A stretch of 64,000 nucleotides of DNA. It comes from Pyxidicoccus trucidator (lineage in GTDB: Bacteria; Myxococcota; Myxococcia; Myxococcales; Myxococcaceae). The notes under the pieces are model-generated. The model saw nothing but the letters and a program-made list of their open reading frames with translations, did not search any database and had not been told where the DNA came from. This document shows, in pieces, positions 1-9,584 of this stretch; positions within the stretch are counted from its first letter, which is position 1, and each line of letters opens with the position of its first letter. Both the position numbers and the translations under genes were made by a program. The stretch spans positions 186,001 through 250,000 of the forward strand of contig NZ_JAAIXZ010000017.1 in assembly GCF_010894435.1 (NCBI RefSeq), given 5' to 3'.

Positions 1-2697
1 GAGCGCCACGTTGGAGCGCTCGCTGATCTCCTGGTTGCTCAGTCCCTGCGCGAGCAGCTTGAGCATCTGGAACTCGCGCTCGGTGAGCGGCTCCAGCGGT
101 GCGCTGGGCGGGTCCGCGAACTCACCAGGCCCGGTGGTGCCCACCGAGAGCAGGTCCTGGAACCGCTCGACGTACCGGGCGGGCAGCACGTAGCTCAGCT
201 TCCGCTGGGTGGCCGCCGCGACGATGACCTCCTGCAAGCCCGGCGTCTCGTCGAACACGCCGCGGTTGAAGCCGAACCGCTGCACCAGCGCCAGACCCCG
301 GTTGAGCGCGGCGAACGCCCCCGCGGAATCTCCCGCGCGCCAGTGACACACTGAGATGGCGGCCTGCAGCGCGCTCTCCCGGGACACGTAGCCCACGTCA
401 TGCGCGCTGGCGCGCAGCGTCTCCAGAATCGCGTGCGCCTTGCCATGCCGCCCGCGCGCCATCAGCACCCACGCCTGCGCCAGCCCGAGCCGCTCCCACG
501 TCTCGTCGTAGAAGCGCCGCTCGCTCCACTCCCCTCGCCGCATCCGCTCGCCCAGGCCGAACTCCTGCGCCACCGCCTTCATGCGCGCGGGCGACTGCTC
601 CACCAGCGCGAGCCGAACCTTCTCGCCACACACGTGGGCCAGGAAGCGCGTCTGCTGGCTGGCCTCGAGGACGCTGTGCAGATAGTCCAGCAGCCGGTAG
701 GCCTCGGCGTAATTTCCCCGAATCGACTTGATGCGGGCCAGCATGAAGTAGGCGAGCGCGAAGGTCTCGAACGCGGGCGCCTGCGGCAGCAGCGGCAGGG
801 CCTCGAGGCAGAGCGCCTCGGCCTCGTCGAGCCGGTTCTGCTCGTAGCGGGTGTTGGCCAGCGCCGTCGCCGCGTTCACCCACACCGGGTTGCGCCGCCC
901 GAGGCTCGCGCTCGCGAACGCGGCCTCGCAGCGCTCGGCCGCCTCCTTCATGTTCCCCTGCGCCCGGTCCGCCAGGGCGACGAGGGCGTCCGTGTAGCCG
1001 ACCAGGAACGGGTTGTCGTGCTCCTGCAGCTTCTCCCGCGCGCTCAAGGCGAGCCGGCGCATCGCATCGAACCGGTTCATCCGCAGCGCCTGGTAGGCCT
1101 TCGCCGCCAGCACCGCGCCCGCCATGAAGACGTCCGGCTCCTCGTAGCCCGACGACGCATCCAGGTCGAGGCCTGTGCCCGGCGCCGAGTCGGACAGCAC
1201 CGCGTGCAGCAGCGTGAGGTGCTCGAGCTGCTTCGACAGCCGCTCGCGCTCCAGCTCCGACGACGCGGGCGCCGTTGCCACGCGGTGCTGCGCGTCCTGC
1301 AGCGCGGCCGTGGCGTGCGCGAAGCGCCGGGACAGGATGAGGCACGCGATGTGCGCCACGCAGAGGGCCGGCGATCGGATGATCTCCTCCCCCGTCAGCC
1401 TCGCCAGCCACTGGAGCACCGGGGCCAGCTCCCCCTCGCGCATCCACGCCTCCACGCAGCGCGCGGTGAGCTCCAGGCACCAGCTCCGGTCGCCGGAGGC
1501 AAACGCGTGCGTCAGCGCCTCGTCCGGCATCTGGTGCCCGGCGAACCACACGCTCGCTGCACGGTGTAGCCCCGGGACGCGGTCCCCGAAGTCGCACGCG
1601 AGCTGCGTGCGCAGGAAGTCGAGGAACAGCGGGTGGTACCGGTACCACTGGTGCCGGGTGTCGAGCGGCTGGATGAAGAGCTGTCCCCGCTCCAGGTCCG
1701 ACAGCATCGCCGGCCCGTGGGTGATGCCCAGCAGCGCGTTGCAGAGCTCTCCGTTGAAGCGGTCCACCACCGAGCTCAGCACCAGGAACTCGTACACCGC
1801 GTCGGTCTGCTCGCGCAGCACCGCGTCCGCGAGGTAGCGCGCCACATCGTGGTTGGAGCCGATGGCCTTCCTCAGCGCGTCGCTCACGCTCGCGTGCTCG
1901 CCCGCCGACAGCAGCGCCAGCTTCACGCCGGCCACCCAGCCCTCGGTGCGCGAGCGCAGGTACTCGACGTCCTCGGACGACAGCGCGGTGCCACACAGGC
2001 GCTGGCCCAGCTCACGGATGGCCTCGCCGTCCAGGCCCAAATCCCTGCTGTCCAGCGTCACCAATTGCTCGGTGAGCTTCAGCTTCGCCAGGTCCAGCTC
2101 GGGCGGGTGGCGCGAAGCGACAATCCAATGGATGTGCGGCGGCGAGTGGTCCAGCAGGTACGAGAAGGCCCGCACCAGCGCCTGCTCGCGCAGCACATGG
2201 AAGTCGTCGAGCACCACGACCAGCTCGCGCCCCAGGTTCCACAGGCTCCGCAGCAGCACCGTCGTGGCATGGTCCAGCGGAAGCGCCACCTGCGCGTCCA
2301 ACTGGCTCGCGATATACGCCTCGAAGTCCGGCGCCACCCGGCGGATGGCCCCGACCAGGTACGAGAAGAACCGCTCGGGCGCGTTGTCCTGCTCGTCGAG
2401 TGACAGCCACGCGCGCAGGTGCGGTACGCGCTCCTCGCGGTACCACTGGGTCAGCAGCGTCGTCTTGCCCGAGCCGAGTGGCGCAGTCACCAGCACCAGC
2501 TTTCCGCTGATGCCCCGGTCGATTCGCCGCAGGGGCGCGCTCCTCGTCACGAGCACCGACGCCGTCTGCGGAGGCGAGAGCTTCGTCGGCAGCAGATGCG
2601 AGAGATGCTCACCGAGCGGCGCCGCACCTTCCGCGGCGCCCGGCGCGACAGGCGAGGGCAGCTGACGGCTCCCCATGGCGTTTCGACGGCTCCGCAT
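1..2697 (-). CDS. MalT-like LuxR-family transcriptional regulator (3' end cut by window edge)
   Basis: ATP-dependent LAL/MalT-type regulator, read without a stop from 2697 to the window edge (about 899 codons). A P-loop APLGSGKT lies near residues 72-79 with a Walker B-like strand ending VVLDDFHVL near 150. A long helical, TPR-like middle follows, and then the start of a LuxR HTH (LTEREFQMLKLLAQGLSNQE); the rest of the HTH lies outside the window. MalT-type proteins bind an inducer through the TPR region and activate promoters through the C-terminal HTH; the inducer here is unknown. I chose the ATG at 2697 because GGGGAG lies 7-8 bases upstream; in-frame ATGs at 2712 and 2676 are alternatives. 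It is divergent from the cytochrome peroxidase-like gene, which could be its target. Family assignment is firm, target is inference. Confidence 0.88.
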   Translation of the reverse strand, partial: MRSRRNAMGSRQLPSPVAPGAAEGAAPLGEHLSHLLPTKLSPPQTASVLVTRSAPLRRIDRGISGKLVLVTAPLGSGKTTLLTQWYREERVPHLRAWLSLDEQDNAPERFFSYLVGAIRRVAPDFEAYIASQLDAQVALPLDHATTVLLRSLWNLGRELVVVLDDFHVLREQALVRAFSYLLDHSPPHIHWIVASRHPPELDLAKLKLTEQLVTLDSRDLGLDGEAIRELGQRLCGTALSSEDVEYLRSRTEGWVAGVKLALLSAGEHASVSDALRKAIGSNHDVARYLADAVLREQTDAVYEFLVLSSVVDRFNGELCNALLGITHGPAMLSDLERGQLFIQPLDTRHQWYRYHPLFLDFLRTQLACDFGDRVPGLHRAASVWFAGHQMPDEALTHAFASGDRSWCLELTARCVEAWMREGELAPVLQWLARLTGEEIIRSPALCVAHIACLILSRRFAHATAALQDAQHRVATAPASSELERERLSKQLEHLTLLHAVLSDSAPGTGLDLDASSGYEEPDVFMAGAVLAAKAYQALRMNRFDAMRRLALSAREKLQEHDNPFLVGYTDALVALADRAQGNMKEAAERCEAAFASASLGRRNPVWVNAATALANTRYEQNRLDEAEALCLEALPLLPQAPAFETFALAYFMLARIKSIRGNYAEAYRLLDYLHSVLEASQQTRFLAHVCGEKVRLALVEQSPARMKAVAQEFGLGERMRRGEWSERRFYDETWERLGLAQAWVLMARGRHGKAHAILETLRASAHDVGYVSRESALQAAISVCHWRAGDSAGAFAALNRGLALVQRFGFNRGVFDETPGLQEVIVAAATQRKLSYVLPARYVERFQDLLSVGTTGPGEFADPPSAPLEPLTEREFQMLKLLAQGLSNQEISERSNVAL

Positions 2698-3014
2698 AGG
2701 TGCTCTCCCCATGGCTGATTTCTGAATCAGTAGACCATGGACGCAGAACGCCTTGACCCCCGCCCGTGCGGGCGAAGTGTCGCCCAGGGCACACCGCGAC
2801 GCGTCGCGAGGCAGCCCTTCACGGCCCCTTGGGCCAACTCAAACGCAACGTTGCTGCACAAGTACCAACTCACTGACACCGCGCCGCGTTGAAGCCCGGC
2901 TTCACGAGCCCCGGAGTCGTTCACTCCCCCTCCCTTCGGTGGGGGCGATGTCGCGGACTGCCCTGGTATTCCCCGGACAGCATCGCTTCCCCGTTCTGTC
3001 AGGAGGTCCATATC
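2698..3014. other. 317-bp divergent intergenic region with two inverted repeats
   Basis: Gene-free stretch between the divergent MalT-like regulator and the cytochrome peroxidase-like gene. It holds a perfect 14-bp palindrome CGCGACGCGTCGCG at 2795-2808, and a 6-bp-stem hairpin CGCCCG-TG-CGGGCG at 2761-2774. Either could be an operator or a structured leader. I do not see a convincing sigma70 promoter here. Confidence 0.4.
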
Positions 3015-5897
3015 GTGGGTACCCAACAAGTCGGCGTGAGCAGGAACTGGTGGCGCGCTCGGGCAGTTTCGCTGTGTGCCGCCGTGTCGCTGTTGGTCTC
3101 ATCCAGCGCCGCCGCGCAGGCGCCCTCCTTCATCGAGTTCGACAGCGGGCACGTACGGCCGCTGGCGATTTCTCCGGACGGAACGAAGCTCTTCGCCGTC
3201 AATACCCCGGACAACCGGCTGGAGATCTTCAACATCACCAGCGCCGGCCTGACGCTCGCCGCCGAGGTGCCGGTGGGCATGGAGCCCGTCGCCGTCGCCG
3301 CGCGCAGCAACACGGAAGTCTGGGTGGTCAACCACCTGTCGGACAGCATCAGCGTGGTGAGCCTCAGCGGCACGCCCCGCGTGGTGCGCACGCTGCTCGT
3401 CGGTGACGAGCCGCGCGACGTCGTCTTCGCCGGCACCGGCGGATATGCCTTCATCACCACGGCGCACCGCGGCCAACATCGCACGGACCCGTCCATCGCC
3501 AGTGTCCCCGGCGCGGGTGACTCGAAGCTGACCACGGCGGGCGTGGGCCGCGCGGACGTCTGGGTCTTCAACCCGGCGTCGCTGGGCACCACCCTGGGCG
3601 GCACGCCCCTGCGCATCGTGACGCTCTTCGGCGACACGCCTCGCGGCCTCGCCGTCAGCCCGGACAAGAAGACCGTCTATGCGGCCATTGCCCAGTCCGG
3701 CAACCAGACGACCACCCTCAGCTTTGATGCCGTCTGCGACGGCTTCTACGAGAACATCCCGTGTCTCTCCTTCCCCGACACCTACCCGTGGGGGAACAAC
3801 CTCATGCCGGGCGGCCTGCCCGGTCCGAATACCAACGTCGAGGGTGCCAAAGCGCCGGAGACGGGGCTCATCGTCAAGTGGAACCCGTCCGCCAACCGGT
3901 GGGAGGACACGCTCGGCCGCAACTGGAACAACGGCGTGCGCTTCCGCCTGCCGGACAAGGACGTGTTCGCCATCAACGCGGACACCCTCCAGGAGACGGC
4001 CTTCTACACCGGCGTCGGCACCACCCTCTTCAACCTCGCCACCAACCCGAGGACGGGCGCGCTGTACGTCTCCAACAGCGAGGCCAACAACCTGACGCGC
4101 TTCGAGGGCCCGGGCGCCTTCGGCGGAAGCACGGTGCAGGGCAACCTGGCGAAGATGCGCATCACCGTCATCTCCGGCGGCGCCGTCGCCCCGCGGCACC
4201 TCAACAAGCACATCGACTACTCGAAGCTGGCCGGGAAGCCCGGCTTCGACCCCTCGGTCAAGAACCACAGCCTCTCCACCCCCACGGACATGGTGGTGTC
4301 GAGCAACGGCTCGAAGCTGTACGTGGCCGCGTTCAGCTCCAGCAAGGTCGGCGTCTTCGACACCGCGGCGCTGGAGGCCAACACCTTCGACCCCCGCACG
4401 GCGAGCGCCAACTACATCCCCGTCAGCGGCGGCGGCCCCAGCGGACTGGTGCTGGACGAGGCGCGCAACCGCCTCTATGTGATGACCCGCTTCGACAACG
4501 CGGTGAAGGTCATCGACCTGGCCACCAAGGCGCAGGTGGCCTCGGCGGCGTTCTTCAACCCGGAGCCGGCCTCCGTGGTGCAGGGCCGTCCGTTCCTCTA
4601 TGACGCCAACTTCTCCTCCGCCAACGGCGAGGCGTCCTGCGCCAGTTGCCACATCTTCGGCGACAAGGACGAGCTGGCCTGGGACCTGGGCAACCCGGAC
4701 GACGTGGTGACCACCAACCCCATCGAGCTGCGCCTGTCGAGCGACCTCGAGATTGGCCTGTTCCGCACGTTCACCGGCCATCCGGGCTCGGACGTCAACG
4801 GCACCGGCGACCAGCACTCCTTCCACCCCATGAAGGGCCCCATGACGACGCAGACCCTGCGTGGCATGACGAACGCGGGCGCCATGCACTGGCGCGGGGA
4901 CCGCGCGGACGGCTTCTTCGGCAGCGACCCGTACAACGAGGAGCTGTCGTTCAAGAACTTCATCGTGGCCTTCGAGGGGCTGCTGGGCCGCGCGTCCATG
5001 CCTACCGAGGCGGAGATGAACAAGTTCACCGCCTTCCAGCTCCAGGTGCAGCTGCCGCCCAGCCCCGTGCGCCGGCTGGACAACTCGCTCACCGCCTCGG
5101 AGAAGGCGGGCAGTGACTTCTACTTCGGCAGCCGCCGCGTGGACGGCATCGCGATTGGCGATGACAACGGCTTCAACTGCAACGGCTGCCACACCATCGA
5201 TGGGGCCCAGGGCTTCTTCGGCACGGACGGCAAGGGCAGCTTCGAGGGCATCACCCAGATCGTGAAGATTCCCCACGTGCGCAACATGTACACGAAGGTC
5301 GGCATGTTCGGCTTCCCGGACAGCCGGTTCTTCTCCCACCCCGAGTCGGGGCAGCTGGGGGACCAGATCCGCGGCTTCGGCTTCACGAACGACGGCGCGG
5401 TGGACACGCTGTTCCGCTTCTTCAGCGCCATCGTGTTCACCAACACCAGCATCGGTGGCCCGCTGGTGGGCTTCCAGAACGACACCCAGCGCCGCAACGT
5501 GGAGGCCTTCATGCTGGCGGCCGACACCGACCTGGCGCCCATCGTCGGCCAGCAGATCACCCTCACCAACACCAACGCCTCCACCGTCGGCTCGCGCATC
5601 GACCTGCTGATTGCGCGCGCCCGGGCGCCGTTCGCCTCGAAGATTCTGGGCGGCGCGACGTTCGAGGCCGACCTGGTGGCGAAGGTGGCCGTGGCCGGGC
5701 GGGTGAAGGGCTACCTGTACGAGCGCACGCCGGGCACGTGGAAGCCCGACGACGGGAGCGCGAACATCACCACCGCGGCCCTGCGCGCGCTGGCGAACAC
5801 GGCGGGCCAGGAAGTGACGTTCACCGCCGTTCCCCCGGGCTCCGGTACGCGCATCGCGATTGACCGGAACCTGGACGGCACGCTCGACGGCCGGTAG
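3015..5897 (+). CDS. Secreted beta-propeller / di-heme cytochrome c peroxidase-like protein
   Basis: Predicted periplasmic or surface redox protein of 960 residues. The GTG at 3015 is chosen because AGGAGG sits just upstream and it gives a clean signal peptide (hydrophobic core ending SSSAAAQA); the frame is open further upstream to 2889. The N-terminal half has YncE-like propeller strands (ISPDGTKLFAVN, VVSSNGSKLYVAAF, VLDEARNRLYVMTRFDN). The C-terminal half has two c-type heme motifs, CASCH at residues 542-546 and CNGCH at 722-726, in a MauG/cytochrome c peroxidase-like setting. The family reduces peroxides or oxidises proteins using two hemes; the substrate is not predictable. The gene stands alone and ends at a strong terminator. 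It is divergent from a MalT-like regulator. Confidence 0.85.
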   Translation: MGTQQVGVSRNWWRARAVSLCAAVSLLVSSSAAAQAPSFIEFDSGHVRPLAISPDGTKLFAVNTPDNRLEIFNITSAGLTLAAEVPVGMEPVAVAARSNTEVWVVNHLSDSISVVSLSGTPRVVRTLLVGDEPRDVVFAGTGGYAFITTAHRGQHRTDPSIASVPGAGDSKLTTAGVGRADVWVFNPASLGTTLGGTPLRIVTLFGDTPRGLAVSPDKKTVYAAIAQSGNQTTTLSFDAVCDGFYENIPCLSFPDTYPWGNNLMPGGLPGPNTNVEGAKAPETGLIVKWNPSANRWEDTLGRNWNNGVRFRLPDKDVFAINADTLQETAFYTGVGTTLFNLATNPRTGALYVSNSEANNLTRFEGPGAFGGSTVQGNLAKMRITVISGGAVAPRHLNKHIDYSKLAGKPGFDPSVKNHSLSTPTDMVVSSNGSKLYVAAFSSSKVGVFDTAALEANTFDPRTASANYIPVSGGGPSGLVLDEARNRLYVMTRFDNAVKVIDLATKAQVASAAFFNPEPASVVQGRPFLYDANFSSANGEASCASCHIFGDKDELAWDLGNPDDVVTTNPIELRLSSDLEIGLFRTFTGHPGSDVNGTGDQHSFHPMKGPMTTQTLRGMTNAGAMHWRGDRADGFFGSDPYNEELSFKNFIVAFEGLLGRASMPTEAEMNKFTAFQLQVQLPPSPVRRLDNSLTASEKAGSDFYFGSRRVDGIAIGDDNGFNCNGCHTIDGAQGFFGTDGKGSFEGITQIVKIPHVRNMYTKVGMFGFPDSRFFSHPESGQLGDQIRGFGFTNDGAVDTLFRFFSAIVFTNTSIGGPLVGFQNDTQRRNVEAFMLAADTDLAPIVGQQITLTNTNASTVGSRIDLLIARARAPFASKILGGATFEADLVAKVAVAGRVKGYLYERTPGTWKPDDGSANITTAALRALANTAGQEVTFTAVPPGSGTRIAIDRNLDGTLDGR

Positions 5898-5953
5898 CCG
5901 GCACGCCCCGCGGGCGCCCACCCGCGAGCAGTGGGTGCCGACCTGACGCACAT

Positions 5954-5991
5954 GCCCCGTCCCCGGGTTGCCGGGGGCGGGGTTTTGTTTT
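5954..5991 (+). terminator. Rho-independent terminator after the di-heme protein gene
   Basis: A 12-bp GC stem (CCCCGTCCCCGG at 5955-5966 paired with CCGGGGGCGGGG at 5971-5982, one G-T pair, 4-base loop) runs straight into TTTTGTTTT. It is the clearest intrinsic terminator in the window, 57 bases after the stop codon. Confidence 0.9.
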
Positions 5992-6108
5992 GGGCGAGGC
6001 ACGGGTGACGCATGGCACCTGTAAGAGCTCCGGGCCTCTTTCGTTCGCGTGGGTGAACCGCTACCGCCGCATGCCGCCTCGCGGTGTGCCGCACGAAAGG
6101 GCTTCACC

Positions 6109-7452
6109 ATGCGCGCTCCCGCCGCCTCCGCCACCCTGGCCGCACTGCTCCTGGCCTTCCAGGCCCATGCCACGGAGGCGACCCCTCCCCACGCGAGCCA
6201 CCCCGCTCCTCACGCCGGGCACGCAGGTGCCACCGATGGCCACGGTGCCACGTCCTCCGTGGGCAGCGACGTGCCGGACATCCTCTCGCTGCCCATGGCG
6301 CGGGAAGCCTCCGGCACCGCCTGGCAGCCGGACGCCACGCCGCACGCCGGCTCCCACCTGTCCTCGGGCCGGTGGAGCTTGATGTTCCACGAGCAGCTCT
6401 TCGGAGGGTACGTGGCACAGGGCAGCGAGCGTGGCGCCCGGCGCTTCGCCGGCACGGGCTGGCTGATGCTCATGGCGCAGCGCCCACTGGGCGAGGACAG
6501 TCGGCTCGGCCTCCGGCTGATGCTCAGCCCCGAGCCCCTCACCGCCGGCGGCAGGGGCTACCCCCTGCTCTTCCAGAGCGGCGAGACGTACGCGGGCGAG
6601 CGGCTCCATGACCGGCAGCACCCGCATGACCTCTTCATGGAGGCGGCCGTGACGTACACGCAGGCACTTGCGCCGGGCTGGGGCCTGCAGCTCTATGCCG
6701 CGCCCGTGGGAGAGCCCGCCCTTGGCCCCGTCGCCTCACCCCACCGCGTGTCCGCGGCGGCGGACCCGCTGGCGGCCATCGGCCACCACTGGCTCGACTC
6801 CTCGCACATCAGCTTTGGCGTGCTGACCGCCGCGCTGTTCACCCCCACCGCGAAGCTGGAGCTGTCCTGGTTCAACGGGCGCGAGCCGGATGAGAACCGC
6901 TGGGACTTCGACCTGCGCGTCCCCGACTCCCTCGCGGTGCGCCTCACCACCAACCCCACGCGCCACGTGAGCGCCCAGGTGTCCTACGGCTACCTGCCCA
7001 GCCACGACCCGCTGGAGCCCGACGAGCCCCTGCACCGGCTCACCGCCTCGGCCATGTACCACCGGCCCGTGGGCACCGCCGGGCACTGGGCCACGACCGC
7101 CGCCTTCGGCCGCAACGTGGGCGAGCACTCCGGGGACACCAACGCCTTCCTCGTGGAGTCGACCCTGGACCTCGACGGCCGCAACGTCCTCTTCGGGCGC
7201 GCGGAGTACGTGGAGAAGACGGACCACGACCTCGTCCTGCCCGAGTCCTTCCACGGCTCGTCCTTCGACACCGTGGGGCTGTCCCTGGGCTACCTGCGCA
7301 ACCTCGGCACGTGGGGAGACCTCGTCCCCGGCATCGGCGCGCGGGTGAGCGTCAATCCCGTGCCGGAGCCGCTACGGGGCGAGTACGGCCCCGCGCTCCC
7401 CGTCGGCGGCATGGTGTACCTGCGGCTCGTCTCCGCGCCCATGCGGCACTGA
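6109..7452 (+). CDS. Outer-membrane beta-barrel-like protein with His-rich N-terminus
   Basis: 447-residue exported protein of unknown function. The ATG at 6109 has AAAGGG upstream and starts a signal peptide (MRAPAASATLAALLLAFQAHA). Right after the predicted cleavage site comes a His-rich stretch with about eight His in 35 residues (HASHPAPHAGHAG and HG), a typical metal-binding composition. The rest alternates short amphipathic segments (SLMFHEQLFGGYVAQG, VSAQVSYGYLP, VLFGRAEYVEK) separated by charged loops, and ends in a strand, as in outer-membrane barrels. A histidine cluster HDRQHPHD lies in the first third. Barrel proteins of this sort often sit in copper or heavy-metal loci, but nothing else nearby supports a metal role, so that is inference. 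Confidence 0.75.
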   Translation: MRAPAASATLAALLLAFQAHATEATPPHASHPAPHAGHAGATDGHGATSSVGSDVPDILSLPMAREASGTAWQPDATPHAGSHLSSGRWSLMFHEQLFGGYVAQGSERGARRFAGTGWLMLMAQRPLGEDSRLGLRLMLSPEPLTAGGRGYPLLFQSGETYAGERLHDRQHPHDLFMEAAVTYTQALAPGWGLQLYAAPVGEPALGPVASPHRVSAAADPLAAIGHHWLDSSHISFGVLTAALFTPTAKLELSWFNGREPDENRWDFDLRVPDSLAVRLTTNPTRHVSAQVSYGYLPSHDPLEPDEPLHRLTASAMYHRPVGTAGHWATTAAFGRNVGEHSGDTNAFLVESTLDLDGRNVLFGRAEYVEKTDHDLVLPESFHGSSFDTVGLSLGYLRNLGTWGDLVPGIGARVSVNPVPEPLRGEYGPALPVGGMVYLRLVSAPMRH

Positions 7453-7504
7453 GGTGGACTCGCCGGGGTTGCACCCGGAGTGCGCGGGGCGCCAGACTCC
7501 AGGG

Positions 7505-9190
7505 ATGATCTCAGCCCGGACGTTGAGCGAGGTGTTGAGTCTGACTCCGGACGCGACTCATACCGCGCATATCCCCATCCTGACCGACGCCGTGTTTGAC
7601 GCGCCGGAACCCGAGCGCACCGCCGCGATCGACCGCTTGCTGGCGGTACATGGCTCCCGCGATGTCCAGGTCTTTCTGAACAGCTTCCGTCCCGCGCCCC
7701 TTTTCATTCCCTCCCGAATGATTGACATGCTGGACCATGCCGACGCACGGGCCAGGCACGTCGCGGCGACCTTCATCAAGCCCGGGCAGTTCCCCGCCGG
7801 GATTCCGGGCCTCTTGCGTGGGCTGGCAGACCCGGACGGTCGCGTACGCGAGGCCTGTGTCGCGGCATTCCAGGAGGGGAACCTGGACCTGGCGGGGCTC
7901 CGGGAGCACCTCACGTCTCCGCGAATGGAGGTGCGAGAAACCGCACTCCAAGTCCTCTTCACGAGAGCCGAGCGCCATGAGCGATTCCGCATGCGCACCT
8001 TCTTCAAGGAAACCCCTGCCTTCTGTGCGGAACTGGAGCCGCTACTGACCGATACAGCGGCTCCCGTGCGACACCTGGCTGCGGTCCTGCTGGAGAACAC
8101 ACTGGAGACCGCGGGCGGATGGGAGACACTCCTCGACGCGGCCCGATCGTCAAGCGATGAGCGGGTGCGCGACCGCGCGATGGAATGCCTCGTGACTCTG
8201 CGGCCACGAATGGCCCACCAGACGCCGGAAGTGGTCCGAACGCTGGGAGTGCGATTGAAGGAGGTACCTCAAGACGAGGAACGTCGGAGACTCATCGAAC
8301 AACTGGGTCGTCTCGCGGAGCAGAGCGTTGATGTAACGGAGTTGCTGATTGGCGAACTCAGGCGCGCGCCGAGCGGTGCCCCCCTTGACGGCGAGCTTCT
8401 GGCGAGAAGGGATTCGTGTACCGAAGAGTTGGTGGATGCGCTGTCCAGGTATCGGAGCATTCCCGACAGGGTCCTTCCGCGGCTCCTCGCGGAGCTGGAG
8501 GACTCGCGGCTCCCGGGCCTGGGCCGCGCCGGTTTGATACGCGCCCTCACCTGGTTTGGCATGGGCGAGGAAGTCGTCGATGCGTTCGTTCGCGAACTCG
8601 GGCGGGATACGGGCGAGAGCGTCGAAGCCGCGGCGCAGGCGCTCATCCCATTCCAGGGAGAGAAGAGGCCCCGCATCGCACGGCTGCTGGAAGTGATGGA
8701 GCGCCCTACCCTGCCTCTCATCGCGCGCTATGGCGTCGCAGTGGTGCTGGGGCATTGGGGGGAGCCTGCCGCCATCGCGCCCCTGCGTGCCCTGCTGGAG
8801 CAGGAGGGTGCGCTGTTTCCGATGCGGACCCTGTTCTACTCCGAGACGCCACGAAGCTGCCACGCCGTCCCGGTACAGATTCCCTTCATGAAGATTCTTG
8901 CAGCTCGCGCGCTCGGCAACCTTGGGCGGCCCGCCGTGGGAGTACTGCCCGCGCTCCTGGAGAATGTGTTGGGGGGCCCGCCTCCCCTGGCGAATGCGAT
9001 GCGGAGCGCGGTGCTGGCGTTGGCGCCCACGCGAGCCGAGCTGGATGCAACGCTACCGGAACTGATGGAGCGCCTCCCGCGACGCACCCCACGGAGATGG
9101 GGTGACCGTGCCAAGCTGGAGAAGGCGCTCCAGCACGAGTTCGTGGAGCTGGTCCAATGGCTCCAGGAACGCGGCTCCACCCCGCCATGA
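7505..9190 (+). CDS. HEAT-repeat protein
   Basis: 561-residue predicted cytosolic protein made of HEAT-like alpha-helical repeats (for example ARHVAATFI, RVREACVAAFQEGN, VRHLAAVLLENTL, RVRDRAMECLVTLRP, AIAPLRALLEQ). No signal peptide, catalytic motif or cofactor site is visible. HEAT solenoids are protein-protein scaffolds; in myxobacteria such orphans are common. The ATG at 7505 was chosen because the repeat-type sequence begins there; the frame is open from 7454 and the ribosome site is weak. It lies 52 bases after the barrel protein gene on the same strand, so co-transcription is possible. Function unknown. Confidence 0.75.
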   Translation: MISARTLSEVLSLTPDATHTAHIPILTDAVFDAPEPERTAAIDRLLAVHGSRDVQVFLNSFRPAPLFIPSRMIDMLDHADARARHVAATFIKPGQFPAGIPGLLRGLADPDGRVREACVAAFQEGNLDLAGLREHLTSPRMEVRETALQVLFTRAERHERFRMRTFFKETPAFCAELEPLLTDTAAPVRHLAAVLLENTLETAGGWETLLDAARSSSDERVRDRAMECLVTLRPRMAHQTPEVVRTLGVRLKEVPQDEERRRLIEQLGRLAEQSVDVTELLIGELRRAPSGAPLDGELLARRDSCTEELVDALSRYRSIPDRVLPRLLAELEDSRLPGLGRAGLIRALTWFGMGEEVVDAFVRELGRDTGESVEAAAQALIPFQGEKRPRIARLLEVMERPTLPLIARYGVAVVLGHWGEPAAIAPLRALLEQEGALFPMRTLFYSETPRSCHAVPVQIPFMKILAARALGNLGRPAVGVLPALLENVLGGPPPLANAMRSAVLALAPTRAELDATLPELMERLPRRTPRRWGDRAKLEKALQHEFVELVQWLQERGSTPP

Positions 9191-9194
9191 AGGC

Positions 9195-9584
9195 TCAGCT
9201 CTCCGCCGCGCAGGCTCCGTCCAGCGCGTCGCCCGAGGCCCCCTCGCAGGTGCCGCTCTCGCAGTCCCTGTCATCGAAGCAGGCCTCGCCCTCCGCGCGC
9301 TTCTTCACGCACGTGCCATAGCGGTCCCCGGGCGTGAAGTGGCTGGAGCACGTCAGCGCCTGCGCGCACTCGGCGGCCACCGTGCACGCCTCGCCCTCGC
9401 CTCGCAGCGCGTAGTCGCATACGCCCTGGAGCGCCGGGCCGTCTTCCCCTCTGGGGAAGCTGCACATCAGGTCATCCGGGCACGCCTTCTGCGCGTCGCA
9501 CGGCTCGCCCAGGCCCGAGGAGCAACCCGCGGCCAGCACCACCGCGCACAACCAGGGCATCACCCTCCAACGCATCCGCATCAC
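9195..9584 (-). CDS. Cys-rich lipoprotein next to TonB receptor
   Basis: 129-residue lipoprotein. The N-terminus has a hydrophobic segment ending in the lipobox LAAGC. The mature part carries 11 further cysteines in repeated short patterns (CDAQKACPDDLMC, CTVAAECAQALTC, CFDDRDCESGTC), each resembling the disulfide knots common in myxobacterial surface proteins. It starts at a GTG whose GTGA overlaps the stop codon of the TonB-dependent receptor, so translation is almost surely coupled. A role as a surface accessory of that receptor is inference. Confidence 0.8.
   Translation of the reverse strand: MMRMRWRVMPWLCAVVLAAGCSSGLGEPCDAQKACPDDLMCSFPRGEDGPALQGVCDYALRGEGEACTVAAECAQALTCSSHFTPGDRYGTCVKKRAEGEACFDDRDCESGTCEGASGDALDGACAAES

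Noticed and set aside
3099-6173. Long open frame on the minus strand opposite the di-heme protein gene
   Set aside because: Composition is Arg/Gly/His-rich with no domain, and the plus-strand gene has signal peptide, heme motifs and ribosome site. Such shadows are common at this GC content; the same applies to 18729-21524 (-), 32627-36661 (+), 10043-12052 (+) and 42529-44223 (+).
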